Shown: positions 17,949-27,214, counted from the first letter of the stretch. The stretch: DNA of 64,000 nucleotides from CBDCZY01 sp965224745 (GCA_965224745.1 CBDCZY010000001.1:558001-622000), one strand, 5' to 3'. Notes: generated from the letters alone by a model not told the origin. A program made the numbers and translations.

Positions 17949-18419
17949 GCATCGCTCCTATATTCAAAAAAGATGTTTCGAATGGCAGTATTAATAATTA
18001 ATTAGTTTTGCCTAAGTAACTTTATAGTCTGATCAGCAATATAACTATGTTATTTGTTGCAACCTTTATTAAACCACTAAAGGATAACTTATATACTTAC
18101 ATGATGCATTTTTATTGCCAAAATTTTATCCTCGGCCCTAAGTTTCGATTCCAGATAATTAAACTGGACATAGTTTTTTGTAAAGGCTTTTTTTTCATGT
18201 TGACCTTTATAGCAGCCCATTGATATCCTTCTGGATGCTTACTGTTTTTGATGCCAACATTACTTTGAGAAAAGAGAATCTTTCAGGAAAGAGCAGCTAA
18301 ATGTTTTTTTCTTTTACTAATACTTATCTTAATACAAAGGTTGATGTGGTGTATGGAACATAATCTTTCTGAGTAAGCAATCGATATTATTCAATCTTTA
18401 GTAATTTGATCATGCATTT
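17949..18419. other. 471-base intergenic region, no gene recognised
   Basis: AT-rich spacer between divergent rpiA (minus) and the acyltransferase gene (plus). It presumably contains both promoters. No frame of convincing length, no tRNA fold and no long inverted repeat was found. One 20-codon frame (18301-18363) lacks a good ribosome-binding site. A structured RNA could not be excluded without a covariance search. Confidence 0.5.
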
Positions 18420-19499
18420 ATGAAATTATCAGAATATTCTCAAGGTAGAGATAATAACTTTAACCTGATCCGAATTTTAGCTGCATTAGCTGTACTGGTA
18501 ACTCATAGCTTTGCCTTGATTTATGGTACAGCAGAGGCGGAACCATTTAGGGGTAGCTTAGGGATTACTCTGGGTACCATTGCCGTCGATGTTTTCTTTA
18601 TTACAAGTGGTTTTTTGGTTACTGCGAGCTTATTAAATAGACAAAATACCATTGAATTCATATGGGCAAGATTTTTGAGAATTTTCCCAGCCATGTTTGT
18701 CATGCTAATTTTAACAGTATTCGGTTTAGGGCTTGTTTTTACTTCGATACCTTGGCAGGACTATTTGAGCCATTCTCAAACCTGGATTTACTTTGTTAAA
18801 TGTGCCACCTTGATTGCTGGTGTTGAATATAATTTACCCGGTATATTTGAAAACAACCCTTGGAAAAATGCAGTGAATGGTTCACTTTGGACGATGCCTT
18901 ATGAAGTCCGTATGTATAGCATCTTGGCTGTTTTTTGGGTGGCTTTGGGAGTGTTTCCAAGATTTAGGGCGAAAACATTGACATGGGTTATTTTAATTTG
19001 CAGTCTTATAGCGGGTTTTTTGGTCATTGGTATTCATTTTACTTCAGGACAAGAGAATCAATTTGTTAGACTTTTCTTCATGTTTTTTACTGGAGCCAGT
19101 TTTTTTATTTTAAAAGAGCATATAGTTTTATCACGACGGATTTTTTGGTTTTTTCTGATTTCTTTATGTTTTTCAATGTTTAGTAAAAATGCTTTTTTTG
19201 TTATTTACCTGATTACGATTGCTTATTGTTTATTTTATATATCCTATATCCCGTCGGGAATAATAAGAAAATATAATCAGTTAGGTGATTACTCTTATGG
19301 GCTTTACATTTATGCCTTTCCGGTTCAACAATCAATTATGGCATTGTTTCCTGAAACAACAGTAATCACGATGATTTTATTTTCGTTACCGATAGCCTTG
19401 TCCTTAGCTGCTTTATCATGGCATCTTTTGGAAAGAAAGGCGCTCGGGTTGAAGGCATACTCTATTAGCTTTACAAAAAAGTTTGCTTCCCTTTGGTAA
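18420..19499 (+). CDS. Acyltransferase 3 family membrane protein (OafA/WecH-like)
   Basis: 359 aa with about ten membrane segments. The N-terminus has the family signature NNFNLIRILAALAVLVTHSF, containing the catalytic-type His in the first span, and AVDVFFITSGFLVTASLLNR, RFLRIFPAMFVML, and GSLWTMPYEVRMY. It likely O-acetylates or otherwise acylates a cell-surface sugar, lipid A or peptidoglycan component. The acceptor cannot be deduced and no polysaccharide cluster surrounds it. ATG 18420 immediately follows a weak purine-poor leader. It is followed by a PAP2-like gene 198 bases away, which would suit an envelope-modification pair. Confidence 0.88.
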   Translation: MKLSEYSQGRDNNFNLIRILAALAVLVTHSFALIYGTAEAEPFRGSLGITLGTIAVDVFFITSGFLVTASLLNRQNTIEFIWARFLRIFPAMFVMLILTVFGLGLVFTSIPWQDYLSHSQTWIYFVKCATLIAGVEYNLPGIFENNPWKNAVNGSLWTMPYEVRMYSILAVFWVALGVFPRFRAKTLTWVILICSLIAGFLVIGIHFTSGQENQFVRLFFMFFTGASFFILKEHIVLSRRIFWFFLISLCFSMFSKNAFFVIYLITIAYCLFYISYIPSGIIRKYNQLGDYSYGLYIYAFPVQQSIMALFPETTVITMILFSLPIALSLAALSWHLLERKALGLKAYSISFTKKFASLW

Positions 19500-19697
19500 A
19501 TAAATCCCTTAAATTGTATATTTCTTTTCTGAGGCATCCGTTAAATTTAAGTGGTTTTGGTTTATTTTGTCAGATTAAAAACAAGGTCGGCATGCTCGTC
19601 GGGAAAAGGTGCTCAGCGGTATAGCTGGCAAGCTGAAGCTCATTCTTGAAACTATTCTAAATAATGGGTTTTTTAACTACGTCATCTCAAAAAGCTA

Positions 19698-20408
19698 ATG
19701 AAGAATATATTTGATATAAAACTGGTAATATTTCTTGCGTTTCATTTTTTGGCACCGCTAATTTTTTTATTGGGATTTATCTTTGCCTTAGAGTACTCCG
19801 GTGCAGATATTGGCTTTGGAAGACAGTTCTATAATGAACAGTTGGTCACTTGGCCATTAAGAGGTCACTGGTTAACTGAAACGGGAATCTACAAAGGAGG
19901 CCGCCTTCTTTTTGTGGTTGCTTTAGTTGTAATCAGTTTACTTTTGCTATCTTCTTGGTTTTATAAAGCTGTAAAACCCTATCGAAAAGAGTTGCTATAT
20001 ATGATTATAGCCATTGTTACGGGTCCAGTTATTATTACCATACTGAAAGACATAACACATATTTATTGTCCTTGGGATATAACAATCTTTGGTGGGGTTC
20101 AGCCCTATATTCGTATTATTGATCCTGTGCCATTGTTACTGGACGTAGGCCATTGTTTTCCTTCCGCTAACGCTGGTTTTGGGTATTCATTTGTAAGCTT
20201 GTACTTTTTTTTATTGGCTACGAAACCTCAATACAAGTTTTATGGTTTGTTTGTGGGTTTAGGGTTAGGTCTATTATTTGGCGTTGCTCAACAAATGAGA
20301 GGTGAGCATTTGTTGAGTCATGATGTAATGTCATTACTGATATGTTGGGTTAGTTCGCTGTTTTGGTTTGTAGTTTTTTATCTAAAACAACTGAAATGGA
20401 TTAAATGA
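19698..20408 (+). CDS. PAP2-superfamily membrane protein with altered catalytic motifs
   Basis: 236 aa with about six membrane spans. It belongs to the PAP2 group carrying the 'RGxHxLSHD' end. The first motif is KDITHIYCPW where K-x6-RP would be expected (Arg replaced by Cys). The second reads FPSAN (154-158) where PSGH is usual, so the general-acid His is missing. The third, RGEHLLSHDV, is retained. Typical members are lipid phosphatases (undecaprenyl pyrophosphate, phosphatidate or lipid A). The altered motifs suggest reduced or different chemistry. ATG 19698 starts MKNIFDIK before the first span. Confidence 0.78.
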   Translation: MKNIFDIKLVIFLAFHFLAPLIFLLGFIFALEYSGADIGFGRQFYNEQLVTWPLRGHWLTETGIYKGGRLLFVVALVVISLLLLSSWFYKAVKPYRKELLYMIIAIVTGPVIITILKDITHIYCPWDITIFGGVQPYIRIIDPVPLLLDVGHCFPSANAGFGYSFVSLYFFLLATKPQYKFYGLFVGLGLGLLFGVAQQMRGEHLLSHDVMSLLICWVSSLFWFVVFYLKQLKWIK

Positions 20409-20480
20409 AAGCCTTCACTGCTGAATAATCAGTAACTACAAATATTAAGTTTTCTCCTGCAAAATTAAATTGCTGAATAG

Positions 20481-20981
20481 TTATCGAATAATGACTGGTT
20501 CGTTGGGGAGTTCATTTGGATTGTCTTTTTCAGGGGGAAAATGGTTGGCTAGTATATTGCCAATTTCAAGAATGCCTCTTTTAATGCCTTCTTCAAACTG
20601 TCCTTCATGGAAGTTTTTTTGGATTAACGCACATATTCTTTTCCATTCGGATGAATTAACTCGCGCATTAATTCCTCGGTCGGCGATGATTTCTACGTCT
20701 TTATCGGCTAGCAACAAAAAAATTAGAACGCCATTGTTTTGTTCCGTATCCCATACTCTTAACTCGGCAAAAACATCAAGGGCTCGTTCACGGCATGGTT
20801 CGTCATTAAATAAAGCGCTATAATCCAAAGCGCTTTCTATGGCAAATCGAATTTCTCCGCTATGCTGAGTTTCTGACTCTTTAATCGCAGCTTCGATTTT
20901 TGTCAAAGTTGCGGGAGGGAAAAACTTTTGTATCATCCACGGGGGATAAATTAGATGTTTAATGATTCTTGGTAAATTCAT
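20481..20981 (-). CDS. TPM-domain protein (second of the lemA operon)
   Basis: 166 aa, no signal peptide. The TPM (TLP18.3/Psb32/MOLO-1) fold is recognisable from SGEIRFAIESAL, RALDVFAELRVWDTEQNNGVLIFLLLADKDVEIIADRGI, and a C-terminal FHEGQFEEGIKRGILEIG. It lies 2 bases after the first TPM gene, so the two are co-transcribed. Such double TPM sets next to lemA are common in proteobacteria; their role is unproven but connected with the envelope. Confidence 0.87.
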   Translation of the reverse strand: MNLPRIIKHLIYPPWMIQKFFPPATLTKIEAAIKESETQHSGEIRFAIESALDYSALFNDEPCRERALDVFAELRVWDTEQNNGVLIFLLLADKDVEIIADRGINARVNSSEWKRICALIQKNFHEGQFEEGIKRGILEIGNILANHFPPEKDNPNELPNEPVIIR

Positions 20982-20983
20982 TC

Positions 20984-21868
20984 CTACCAGCCTCCTGATG
21001 CCCCGCCGCCGCCAAAGCCGCCGCCTCCACCGCCACCAAAACCACCGCCACTTCCACCTGACCAGCCACCTCCACCAAAGCCGCCACCATAGCCGCCGCC
21101 TCTGCTTCTAGGAAAGTTACTACGACCTCCGCTGTTCATAAAAAGTGCTAACAGGAATACAACAATTCCGGCAAAGATGCTGCCAGTTAAAATTGTTGAG
21201 ACACTCCATGCAATAAAGCCAGCTATCGTACCGAGAACACTGGCACCGATTAAACGACCGAACAAAGAACGAGTTGCAGGGGAAAAAAATAGCAAAAAGA
21301 TCAACAAAAAAGGAAGGTCAGCCAGTGATGTTTCAGAACCATATCCTGGATTATCAAGAGGAGGAGGTAAAGCTTCCCCTTCTACTAAGCTCACTAATTG
21401 ATTTACCCCGGCTGAAATACCTTTATTAAATTGGCCTTGTTTGAAATAGGGTGTAATTGTTTCAGCTATTACCCGCTTGGCAATAGCGTCCGGGATGCTG
21501 CCCTCTAATCCATAACCCACTTCTATTCGTAGTTTGCGATCATCTTTGGCGATTAGGAATAACACACCATCGTCGATATTCTTGCGGCCTAATTGCCATT
21601 CATCAACTACCCTGATGGCATATTGTTCGATACTTTCCGGTAACGTGCTGTTTACTATTAAAACGGCCAGTTGGCTGCCTTTTTCTATCTCAAGGCGGCT
21701 TAATTGCTGTTCTATTTGAGTTTTTTGGTTGATGGCTAAGGTGCCGGTCAAATCTGTGACACGTTGCTTAAACGCAGGAATGGTTGTTAATGACCAGCAT
21801 GCTTCTGGAGCAAGAAAAAACAGCAATAGCCCGAAGGTTACTATCCATTTATTGAAGAACCGGAACAT
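20984..21868 (-). CDS. TPM-domain exported protein with Gly-rich C-terminus (YgcG-like)
   Basis: 294 aa. Start ATG 21868 was chosen because it gives a signal peptide (MFRFFNKWIVTFGLLLFFLA..., cut near ACWS) and lies 25 bases after lemA; the open frame extends farther up inside lemA. The TPM domain (about 30-170) contains RVTDLTGTL, QLAVLIVNST and RVVDEWQLGRKNIDDGVLFLIAKDDRKLRIEVGYGLEG. Two hydrophobic spans follow (about 190-250). The last 45 residues are Gly/Phe/Trp repeats ending in GGGGASGGW. Typical of lemA-partner proteins. Confidence 0.9.
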   Translation of the reverse strand: MFRFFNKWIVTFGLLLFFLAPEACWSLTTIPAFKQRVTDLTGTLAINQKTQIEQQLSRLEIEKGSQLAVLIVNSTLPESIEQYAIRVVDEWQLGRKNIDDGVLFLIAKDDRKLRIEVGYGLEGSIPDAIAKRVIAETITPYFKQGQFNKGISAGVNQLVSLVEGEALPPPLDNPGYGSETSLADLPFLLIFLLFFSPATRSLFGRLIGASVLGTIAGFIAWSVSTILTGSIFAGIVVFLLALFMNSGGRSNFPRSRGGGYGGGFGGGGWSGGSGGGFGGGGGGGFGGGGASGGW

Positions 21869-21893
21869 AGCGATCAGCGTTACGTTGTTATAT

Positions 21894-22523
21894 TTATTGT
21901 GTTGGTACGGGTGCCGTTGCTGGTGTAGGTGCATTAAAGTCTACTACAGGCGGCTTGCTGATGGCTTTTTCATTTTCCACGGTAAAATTAGGTTTTACCG
22001 AAAACCCGAATAATTTAGCGGTGAGGTTGGAAGGAAATTTTCTGACCGTTTCGTTAAAATTTTGGACGGCTTGAATATAGCGATTCCTGGCCACCGTAAT
22101 GCGGTTTTCAGTGCCTTCCAGTTGTGCTTGCAGATCACGAAACACACCATCAGCTTTTAGCTGGGGATAATTTTCGCTGACTAACAACAATCGTCCCAAG
22201 GCACTGCTCATTTCACCTTGAGCAGCCATGTATTTTTGAAATGCAGCTTGATCATTAATTAATTCGGGAGTTGCTTGCATGGCTCCAACACGGGCTCTGG
22301 CATTGGTGACTTCAGTCAAAACTTCTTTTTCGTGGGACGCATAGCCTTTAACAGTATTGACCAGGTTGGGAATCAGATCCGCTCGGCGTTGATATTGATT
22401 CAAAACTTCAGACCAGGCGGATTTGATTTTTTCATCTGTGGTTTGTAATGTATTGTATCCGCATCCTGGCAATAGGAAAGATAACGATAAAAGCCAGATA
22501 AATTTGTAGGTTAGCTGCAACAT
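21894..22523 (-). CDS. lemA: LemA family lipoprotein
   Basis: 209 aa. ATG 22523 was chosen because GAGGAAA precedes it and the product then starts with a lipoprotein signal (hydrophobic stretch ending LLPGCGYN, lipidated Cys about 20). LemA signatures follow: EVLNQYQRRADLIPNLVNTVKGYASHE, NARARV, SALGRLLLVSENYPQLKAD, RNRYIQAVQNFNETVRKFP. A Pro/Ala/Thr-rich tail ends the protein. First gene of a three-gene lemA-TPM-TPM operon. Cellular role unknown. Confidence 0.93.
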   Translation of the reverse strand: MLQLTYKFIWLLSLSFLLPGCGYNTLQTTDEKIKSAWSEVLNQYQRRADLIPNLVNTVKGYASHEKEVLTEVTNARARVGAMQATPELINDQAAFQKYMAAQGEMSSALGRLLLVSENYPQLKADGVFRDLQAQLEGTENRITVARNRYIQAVQNFNETVRKFPSNLTAKLFGFSVKPNFTVENEKAISKPPVVDFNAPTPATAPVPTQ

Positions 22524-22762
22524 AAGTATTTCCTCTGTACTTGTTAAGCAAGTTAGGGTTGTTACTTGATGGAGCATCAAGTAACCAAGTGACGTGACTA
22601 TATCACAACGTAAGAACAGAGATTGCTAGGTCTTGTTGATTTAACGGTTGGCTATTTTGCTGATTAATTTATGAGACTGTCATCAAACTTCATTGAGTTT
22701 ATCCAAAAAATTGCTCAGAAGAACGAGAGTTTTGAACTAAAAGACACCCATAGAAGAGTGCT

Positions 22763-23017
22763 TTAAGTTTTTAGCAATTGGTCGAGTTCTTTATTTTGTT
22801 CCAAAGCATACAAATCATCAAAACCGCCCACATGGAAATCTCCAATATAAATCTGAGGGACCGTTCTTCTTTGGGTTTTTTGTATCATTTCTTGACGCAA
22901 ACCGGGTGCCATATCAACATTTAATTCAGTATAGCTAACTGATTTTGCATCTAATAAGCGTTTCGCCATGATGCAATAGGGGCAAAAAGTTGAGGAATAA
23001 ATCACAATTTGAGGCAT
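22763..23017 (-). CDS. grxC: Glutaredoxin 3
   Basis: 84 aa. Glutathione-dependent thiol-disulfide reductase. It has the dithiol active site CPYC at residues 12-15 (STFCPYCIMAKRLL), TVPQIYIGD (cis-Pro, glutathione-binding) and HVGGFDDLYAL. Length and order match E. coli GrxC (83 aa). Start ATG 23017. The neighbour upstream on the same strand is a class II aldolase gene. Confidence 0.95.
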   Translation of the reverse strand: MPQIVIYSSTFCPYCIMAKRLLDAKSVSYTELNVDMAPGLRQEMIQKTQRRTVPQIYIGDFHVGGFDDLYALEQNKELDQLLKT

Positions 23018-23089
23018 GGGTTAAGTACTGATTTAGCGGACGATTATGTTAGTTTTCATAAAAAATATATCAGTTGCAAATAGGGTGGT

Positions 23090-23728
23090 TTATTGCTCAA
23101 TAGTTAATGCTAATGCCAGGTATTTCAATAACACAAATGCAGCTTTGTCGATAGTTTTGCCAAAACTCACAATGCCATCTTCATGGCCCAGCATGGAAAA
23201 AATGTTTTCAGGTGGTTTTGCTGTTGTTGTTCTTAACATTATAGCTACTTCTTCAGCCATTTCGTGGGATCCGTAAGGAATATGTTCAGGAACGTAAGGT
23301 AATGTAAGTGCATGGGTGTTTTGCCAAATTTCCGGGCAATGGACGTGAATTATCCATTGGGTATCCTCAGAGGCTTGATAAATACTAGCGTGTGTTAAGG
23401 CTTCAGATGATGGTTGATGCAATCCCTCTGATTTAATCATGTTGTTTTTTGTGTCGGCGCTCAAAATGATGGCATAGTGATCTGAGTTCAGTTTTTCCAA
23501 GTGACCTGTTTGGGTGCCGCTAATGATGAATGATTGAGTATTGGGCTGCAAGCGAGCGCTGATATTGCCATAACCTAAGCCTTGATACTTATCTTTTAGT
23601 TGATTGATGAGTTTGAGTCGGTGCAGGATTTCTCGCCAGGCATTCAGGTTTTTTATGGTGTCGCAATCAGGGAGTTTTTTTAAGCGGTGTTTGAGTTTAT
23701 ATTTAATAACGCCTTCAAGTTCGTTCAT
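23090..23728 (-). CDS. Class II aldolase/adducin family protein
   Basis: 212 aa. It shows GLGYGNISARL, FIISGTQTGHLEKL, SEGLHQPSSEALTHASIY (catalytic acid region), HVHCPEIW (two metal His), PYVPEHIPYGSHEMAEEVA (third His region) and GHEDGIVSFGKTIDKA. This fits the zinc-dependent class II aldolase fold, as in fuculose-phosphate aldolase and MtnB. No methionine-salvage neighbours are present, so the substrate is unassigned. It is divergent from nrdR. Confidence 0.85.
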   Translation of the reverse strand: MNELEGVIKYKLKHRLKKLPDCDTIKNLNAWREILHRLKLINQLKDKYQGLGYGNISARLQPNTQSFIISGTQTGHLEKLNSDHYAIILSADTKNNMIKSEGLHQPSSEALTHASIYQASEDTQWIIHVHCPEIWQNTHALTLPYVPEHIPYGSHEMAEEVAIMLRTTTAKPPENIFSMLGHEDGIVSFGKTIDKAAFVLLKYLALALTIEQ

Positions 23729-23851
23729 GGCTTTAATGTTAAGGTTGATGCGCTAAATCATGTAAAATAATAAGCGGTTTGGTGATATGGCATCTTATAG
23801 TTTATAAACCATCATTGTAAATCAGGTATAAGTTTATTTAGAGAATGTTGA

Positions 23852-24313
23852 ATGCGCTGTCCATTTTGTGCGACTCAAGAGACTAAAGTAATCGATTCGC
23901 GTTTGTCGAATGAGGGTGATCAAGTACGCAGACGGCGAGAATGCCTGGGCTGTAAGGAGCGTTTTACCACCTATGAAATGGCTGAACTCAGTTTACCTCG
24001 TATTATCAAAAATGATGGCACTCGTGAGCCTTTTCAGGAAGCCAAATTGCGAGCGGGGATATTACGCGCTTTAGAAAAACGGTCAGTCGGTAGTGATCAG
24101 GTAGAAGCAGCTATAAACCGAATCAAAAAAACCATCATGACTCTTGGCGAAAGAGAGATTACAGCCCGCACTATCGGCGAACAAGTGATGACAGAGCTGA
24201 GTGGATTAGACCATGTAGCCTACGTACGATTTGCTTCAGTATATCGAAGTTTTCAAGATGTCAACGAATTTACCGAAGAAATAAAACGTTTGCAAACTAA
24301 TCCAAAGCAATAA
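23852..24313 (+). CDS. nrdR: Transcriptional repressor NrdR
   Basis: 153 aa. Zinc-ribbon ATP-cone repressor of ribonucleotide reductase genes. The N-terminal ribbon has CPFC (3-6) and CLGC (31-34), and the ATP-cone begins PRIIKNDGTREPFQEAKLRAGILRALEKR. The stop TAATG overlaps the ribD start, the usual nrdR-ribD arrangement. The repressor responds to dATP/ATP binding. No NrdR boxes were searched for in this window. Confidence 0.97.
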   Translation: MRCPFCATQETKVIDSRLSNEGDQVRRRRECLGCKERFTTYEMAELSLPRIIKNDGTREPFQEAKLRAGILRALEKRSVGSDQVEAAINRIKKTIMTLGEREITARTIGEQVMTELSGLDHVAYVRFASVYRSFQDVNEFTEEIKRLQTNPKQ

Positions 24314-25407
24314 TGCTGACTGAGAGCGATGCTTATTTCATGGCGCAAGCTATGCAATTGGCAAAGCGCGGTAGATACACGACCGATCCCAATCCAAGAG
24401 TGGGTTGTGTCCTGGTCAAAAATGGTTCAATCATTGGTCAAGGCTGGCATCAGAGAGCCGGCATGCCACACGCGGAAATTGAAGCACTAAGAGATGTTGA
24501 CAATGCCAGAGGTGCAACGGCTTATGTTTCTTTAGAGCCCTGCAGTCACCAAGGTAAAACTCCCCCATGCTGTGATGCTTTGATTGAGGCGGGAGTTGGC
24601 AAAGTGGTTGCAGCAGTTGAAGATCCTAATCCTCTGGTAGCGGGTCGTGGATTAGCTAAACTTCGGGCTGCTGGTATTGAAACTGATTGTGGCTTGATGG
24701 ATTCTGCTGCTATTGAACTAAATCGTGGTTTCTTTCATCGCATGCGGACAGGCAAACCGTTTGTTGTAAGTAAAATGGCGATGAGCATAGATGGTCGGAC
24801 TGCTATGGCTTCTGGCGAAAGCCAGTGGATAACATCAAAACAATCACGACTGGATGTTCACCGGCTGCGAGCATCCAGTTCTGGGATTATTACCAGTGTC
24901 GATACGCTCCTAGCGGATGACTGTCAGCTCACTGCAAGGCTAGAGGATGTGGACGTAGAGCAGCCCGTCAGAGTCGTGCTTGATGCTTCACTTAGGACAC
25001 CTCTTTCCGCTACAATGGCGAGCTTGCCGGGGAGAAGCATTATTCTGACTATTGCTAACGACGCAGTTAAAATTGAAGCGCTTAACCAAGAGGGTTTTGA
25101 AGTGTTGAATATAGCTAACGATGTTTCCCTACAACATGTCAACCTTGAAGCTGTTTTGAACTTTTTGGGTCAGGAGTATATCAATGAGGTTTTGATTGAA
25201 GCTGGATCACGGTTGAATGGCGCTCTTTTGCAAGCGGATTTGATTAATGAGCTGGTTATCTATACAGCGCCTTTGATAATTGGTGACAACGGACGAGGAT
25301 TGTTTAGCATACCTGAGATAACGCAGCTTTCTCAGGCGATTAAAGTAAAATTAAAAGAGTCTCGGCCAGTTGGGCCTGATCTAAAACTCATATTCACAGT
25401 CAAATAA
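24313..25407 (+). CDS. ribD: Bifunctional riboflavin deaminase-reductase
   Basis: 364 aa. Deaminates the GTP-derived pyrimidine, then reduces its ribosyl chain (two consecutive steps of riboflavin synthesis). The N-terminal cytidine-deaminase-like domain has HAEIEALRD (zinc His, Glu) and PCSHQGKTPPCCDALIEAGV (zinc cysteines), while the C-terminal dihydrofolate-reductase-like domain starts KPFVVSKMAMSIDGRTA. Length matches E. coli RibD (367). It shares bases with the nrdR stop and is followed by ribE after 8 bases. Confidence 0.97.
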   Translation: MLTESDAYFMAQAMQLAKRGRYTTDPNPRVGCVLVKNGSIIGQGWHQRAGMPHAEIEALRDVDNARGATAYVSLEPCSHQGKTPPCCDALIEAGVGKVVAAVEDPNPLVAGRGLAKLRAAGIETDCGLMDSAAIELNRGFFHRMRTGKPFVVSKMAMSIDGRTAMASGESQWITSKQSRLDVHRLRASSSGIITSVDTLLADDCQLTARLEDVDVEQPVRVVLDASLRTPLSATMASLPGRSIILTIANDAVKIEALNQEGFEVLNIANDVSLQHVNLEAVLNFLGQEYINEVLIEAGSRLNGALLQADLINELVIYTAPLIIGDNGRGLFSIPEITQLSQAIKVKLKESRPVGPDLKLIFTVK

Positions 25408-25415
25408 AATCCAGC

Positions 25416-26084
25416 ATGTTTACAGGCATTATTCAAGCTTTGGGAAGTATTATTTCAGTACAAAACGTATCTGGTGATAGCAGGCTTATGGTTAATAGCG
25501 GTCAATTGCCGATGGTCTCTGTAAATATGGGCGATAGTATCGCTGTTGATGGTGTTTGTTTAACAGCGGTAGAGTTGGGATCCGATTATTTTGCTGCCGA
25601 TGTTTCTCGCGAAACACTTGCTAGGACAACCTTGCAGCATATTACAGTTGGTAAGCCGGTCAATTTAGAAATGGCTTTGACTCCATCCTCCCGAATGGGA
25701 GGTCACATAGTCAGCGGCCATGTTGATGGCGTTGGAAAGATAGTAGATCGATATAATGATGCCCGGTCGGTACGCTTCAAGATTGCAACACCCGTGACCC
25801 TGGCTAAATATGTTGCAGGAAAAGGTTCTATTGCTATTGATGGCATCAGCTTAACGGTGAATCAAGTAGACGGTTGCGTGTTCGATGTTAACATTGTGCC
25901 ACATACCATGAAAGAGACGACCTTGGGATTGTCCGAGCTTGGCGATGCAGTCAATTTGGAAGTTGATTTATTGGCGCGTTATCTGGAACGTTTAATGAGC
26001 AGCGAAGATGGGTGGCAACCTAAAAATCAGGTTACCTTAGCGTTGTTGCGCGATAGTGGCTTTATAGGAGAGGATCATCGATGA
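25416..26084 (+). CDS. ribE: Riboflavin synthase alpha chain
   Basis: 222 aa. Dismutates two 6,7-dimethyl-8-ribityllumazines into riboflavin and a pyrimidine. Two lumazine-binding repeats are visible: MFTGIIQALGSI...VDGVCLTAVE, and SHIVSGHVDGVGKI-like GGHIVSGHVDG...IDGISLTVNQVDG. The stop overlaps the ATG of the next gene (ATGA, 26081-26084). Also called ribC in E. coli. Confidence 0.96.
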   Translation: MFTGIIQALGSIISVQNVSGDSRLMVNSGQLPMVSVNMGDSIAVDGVCLTAVELGSDYFAADVSRETLARTTLQHITVGKPVNLEMALTPSSRMGGHIVSGHVDGVGKIVDRYNDARSVRFKIATPVTLAKYVAGKGSIAIDGISLTVNQVDGCVFDVNIVPHTMKETTLGLSELGDAVNLEVDLLARYLERLMSSEDGWQPKNQVTLALLRDSGFIGEDHR

Positions 26085-27214
26085 ATACCATTGAGGAAGT
26101 CATTGAAGATCTTAAAACTGGCAAAATGGTCATCATCATTGATGATGAAGATCGAGAAAATGAGGGAGATCTGGTAATAGCAGCAGAGTTCGCCAAACCT
26201 GAAGATGTCAATTTCATGGCCCGGTATGGCCGGGGTTTGATTTGTCTTACATTAACGAAAGATCGTTGCCAGCAATTGCGTTTACCATTGATGGTGAATG
26301 AAAACAAGACAGCCCATTCAACAAATTTTACCGTCTCGATTGAAGCGGCTTCTGGCGTAACCACCGGTATTTCAGCATCTGACCGAGCTCAAACAATACA
26401 ATCTGCGGTTGCTAAAGATGCCCAGCCAGAAGATCTAATCCAGCCAGGCCATATTTTCCCTTTAATGGCTCAGTCAGGAGGGGTGTTGACACGAGCCGGA
26501 CATACTGAAGCGGGTTGTGATTTGGCTAGTTTGGCTGGATTGGAACCAGCGGCTGTTATCGTTGAAATTTTAAATGATGACGGCTCAATGGCCAGACGAC
26601 CTGATCTTGAGGTTTTTGCCCAACAGCATCAACTTAAGATGGTAACGATTGCTGATTTGATCCAGTACAGGATCCAAAACGAAAAAACGTTAGAGCGTAT
26701 CAGCGAATGTTATTTCCCAACGGAATTTGGAGATTTTCGTCTTTTCGCTTATCAGGATCGGCATGAAAATAACTTGCATCTTGCAATGGTGATGGGTGAT
26801 GTCAGAGGTGAAGAGCCTGTATTGGTCAGGGTTCACGCTCGCAACTTGTTGTCTGATATGTTTGCTTCTACCCGGATAGAATGTAGTATTTCAATTCGGG
26901 ATGCCATGCGGATTATTGCCAAAGAAGGGCGAGGTGTTTTAGTTGTTATCCGGCAAGAAGGAGATAACAAGTCGTTAATAGAAAAAATACACGAGTATCA
27001 GATGGAGGATAATGGTGTTACTCCGCCGGAAGGTGGCGAACACTCCTTGAATTGGCGTTTAACCGGAGTAGGATCACAAATCCTTTCGGATTTGGGGGTT
27101 CATAAACTGAATGTTTTAGGTACCCAAAAACGTTACTTTGGTTTGTCTGGGTTTGATCTTGAGGTGGTCGGTTATATAGAGGGTACAGGTTCAGGTGGTA
27201 CAGCTGTACTGTAA
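26081..27214 (+). CDS. ribB: 3,4-dihydroxy-2-butanone-4-phosphate synthase with a degenerate GTP cyclohydrolase II-like domain
   Basis: 377 aa. Residues 1-205 form an intact RibB domain (DDEDRENEGDLVIAAE, acidic metal site; TNFTVSIEAASGVTTGISASDRA; RAGHTEAGCDLASLAGL), making the four-carbon unit of lumazine. Residues 210-377 have the GTP cyclohydrolase II fold (EGRGVLVVIRQEG), but two of three zinc cysteine positions are lost: N255 and I266 replace Cys, while C268 remains. So this is a RibBX-type protein and a separate functional ribA must exist. It overlaps ribE by 4 bases. Confidence 0.93.
   Translation: MNTIEEVIEDLKTGKMVIIIDDEDRENEGDLVIAAEFAKPEDVNFMARYGRGLICLTLTKDRCQQLRLPLMVNENKTAHSTNFTVSIEAASGVTTGISASDRAQTIQSAVAKDAQPEDLIQPGHIFPLMAQSGGVLTRAGHTEAGCDLASLAGLEPAAVIVEILNDDGSMARRPDLEVFAQQHQLKMVTIADLIQYRIQNEKTLERISECYFPTEFGDFRLFAYQDRHENNLHLAMVMGDVRGEEPVLVRVHARNLLSDMFASTRIECSISIRDAMRIIAKEGRGVLVVIRQEGDNKSLIEKIHEYQMEDNGVTPPEGGEHSLNWRLTGVGSQILSDLGVHKLNVLGTQKRYFGLSGFDLEVVGYIEGTGSGGTAVL

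Noticed and set aside
18301..18363. 20-codon frame in the rpiA-acyltransferase gap
   Set aside because: AT-rich, no ribosome-binding site, no recognisable features.
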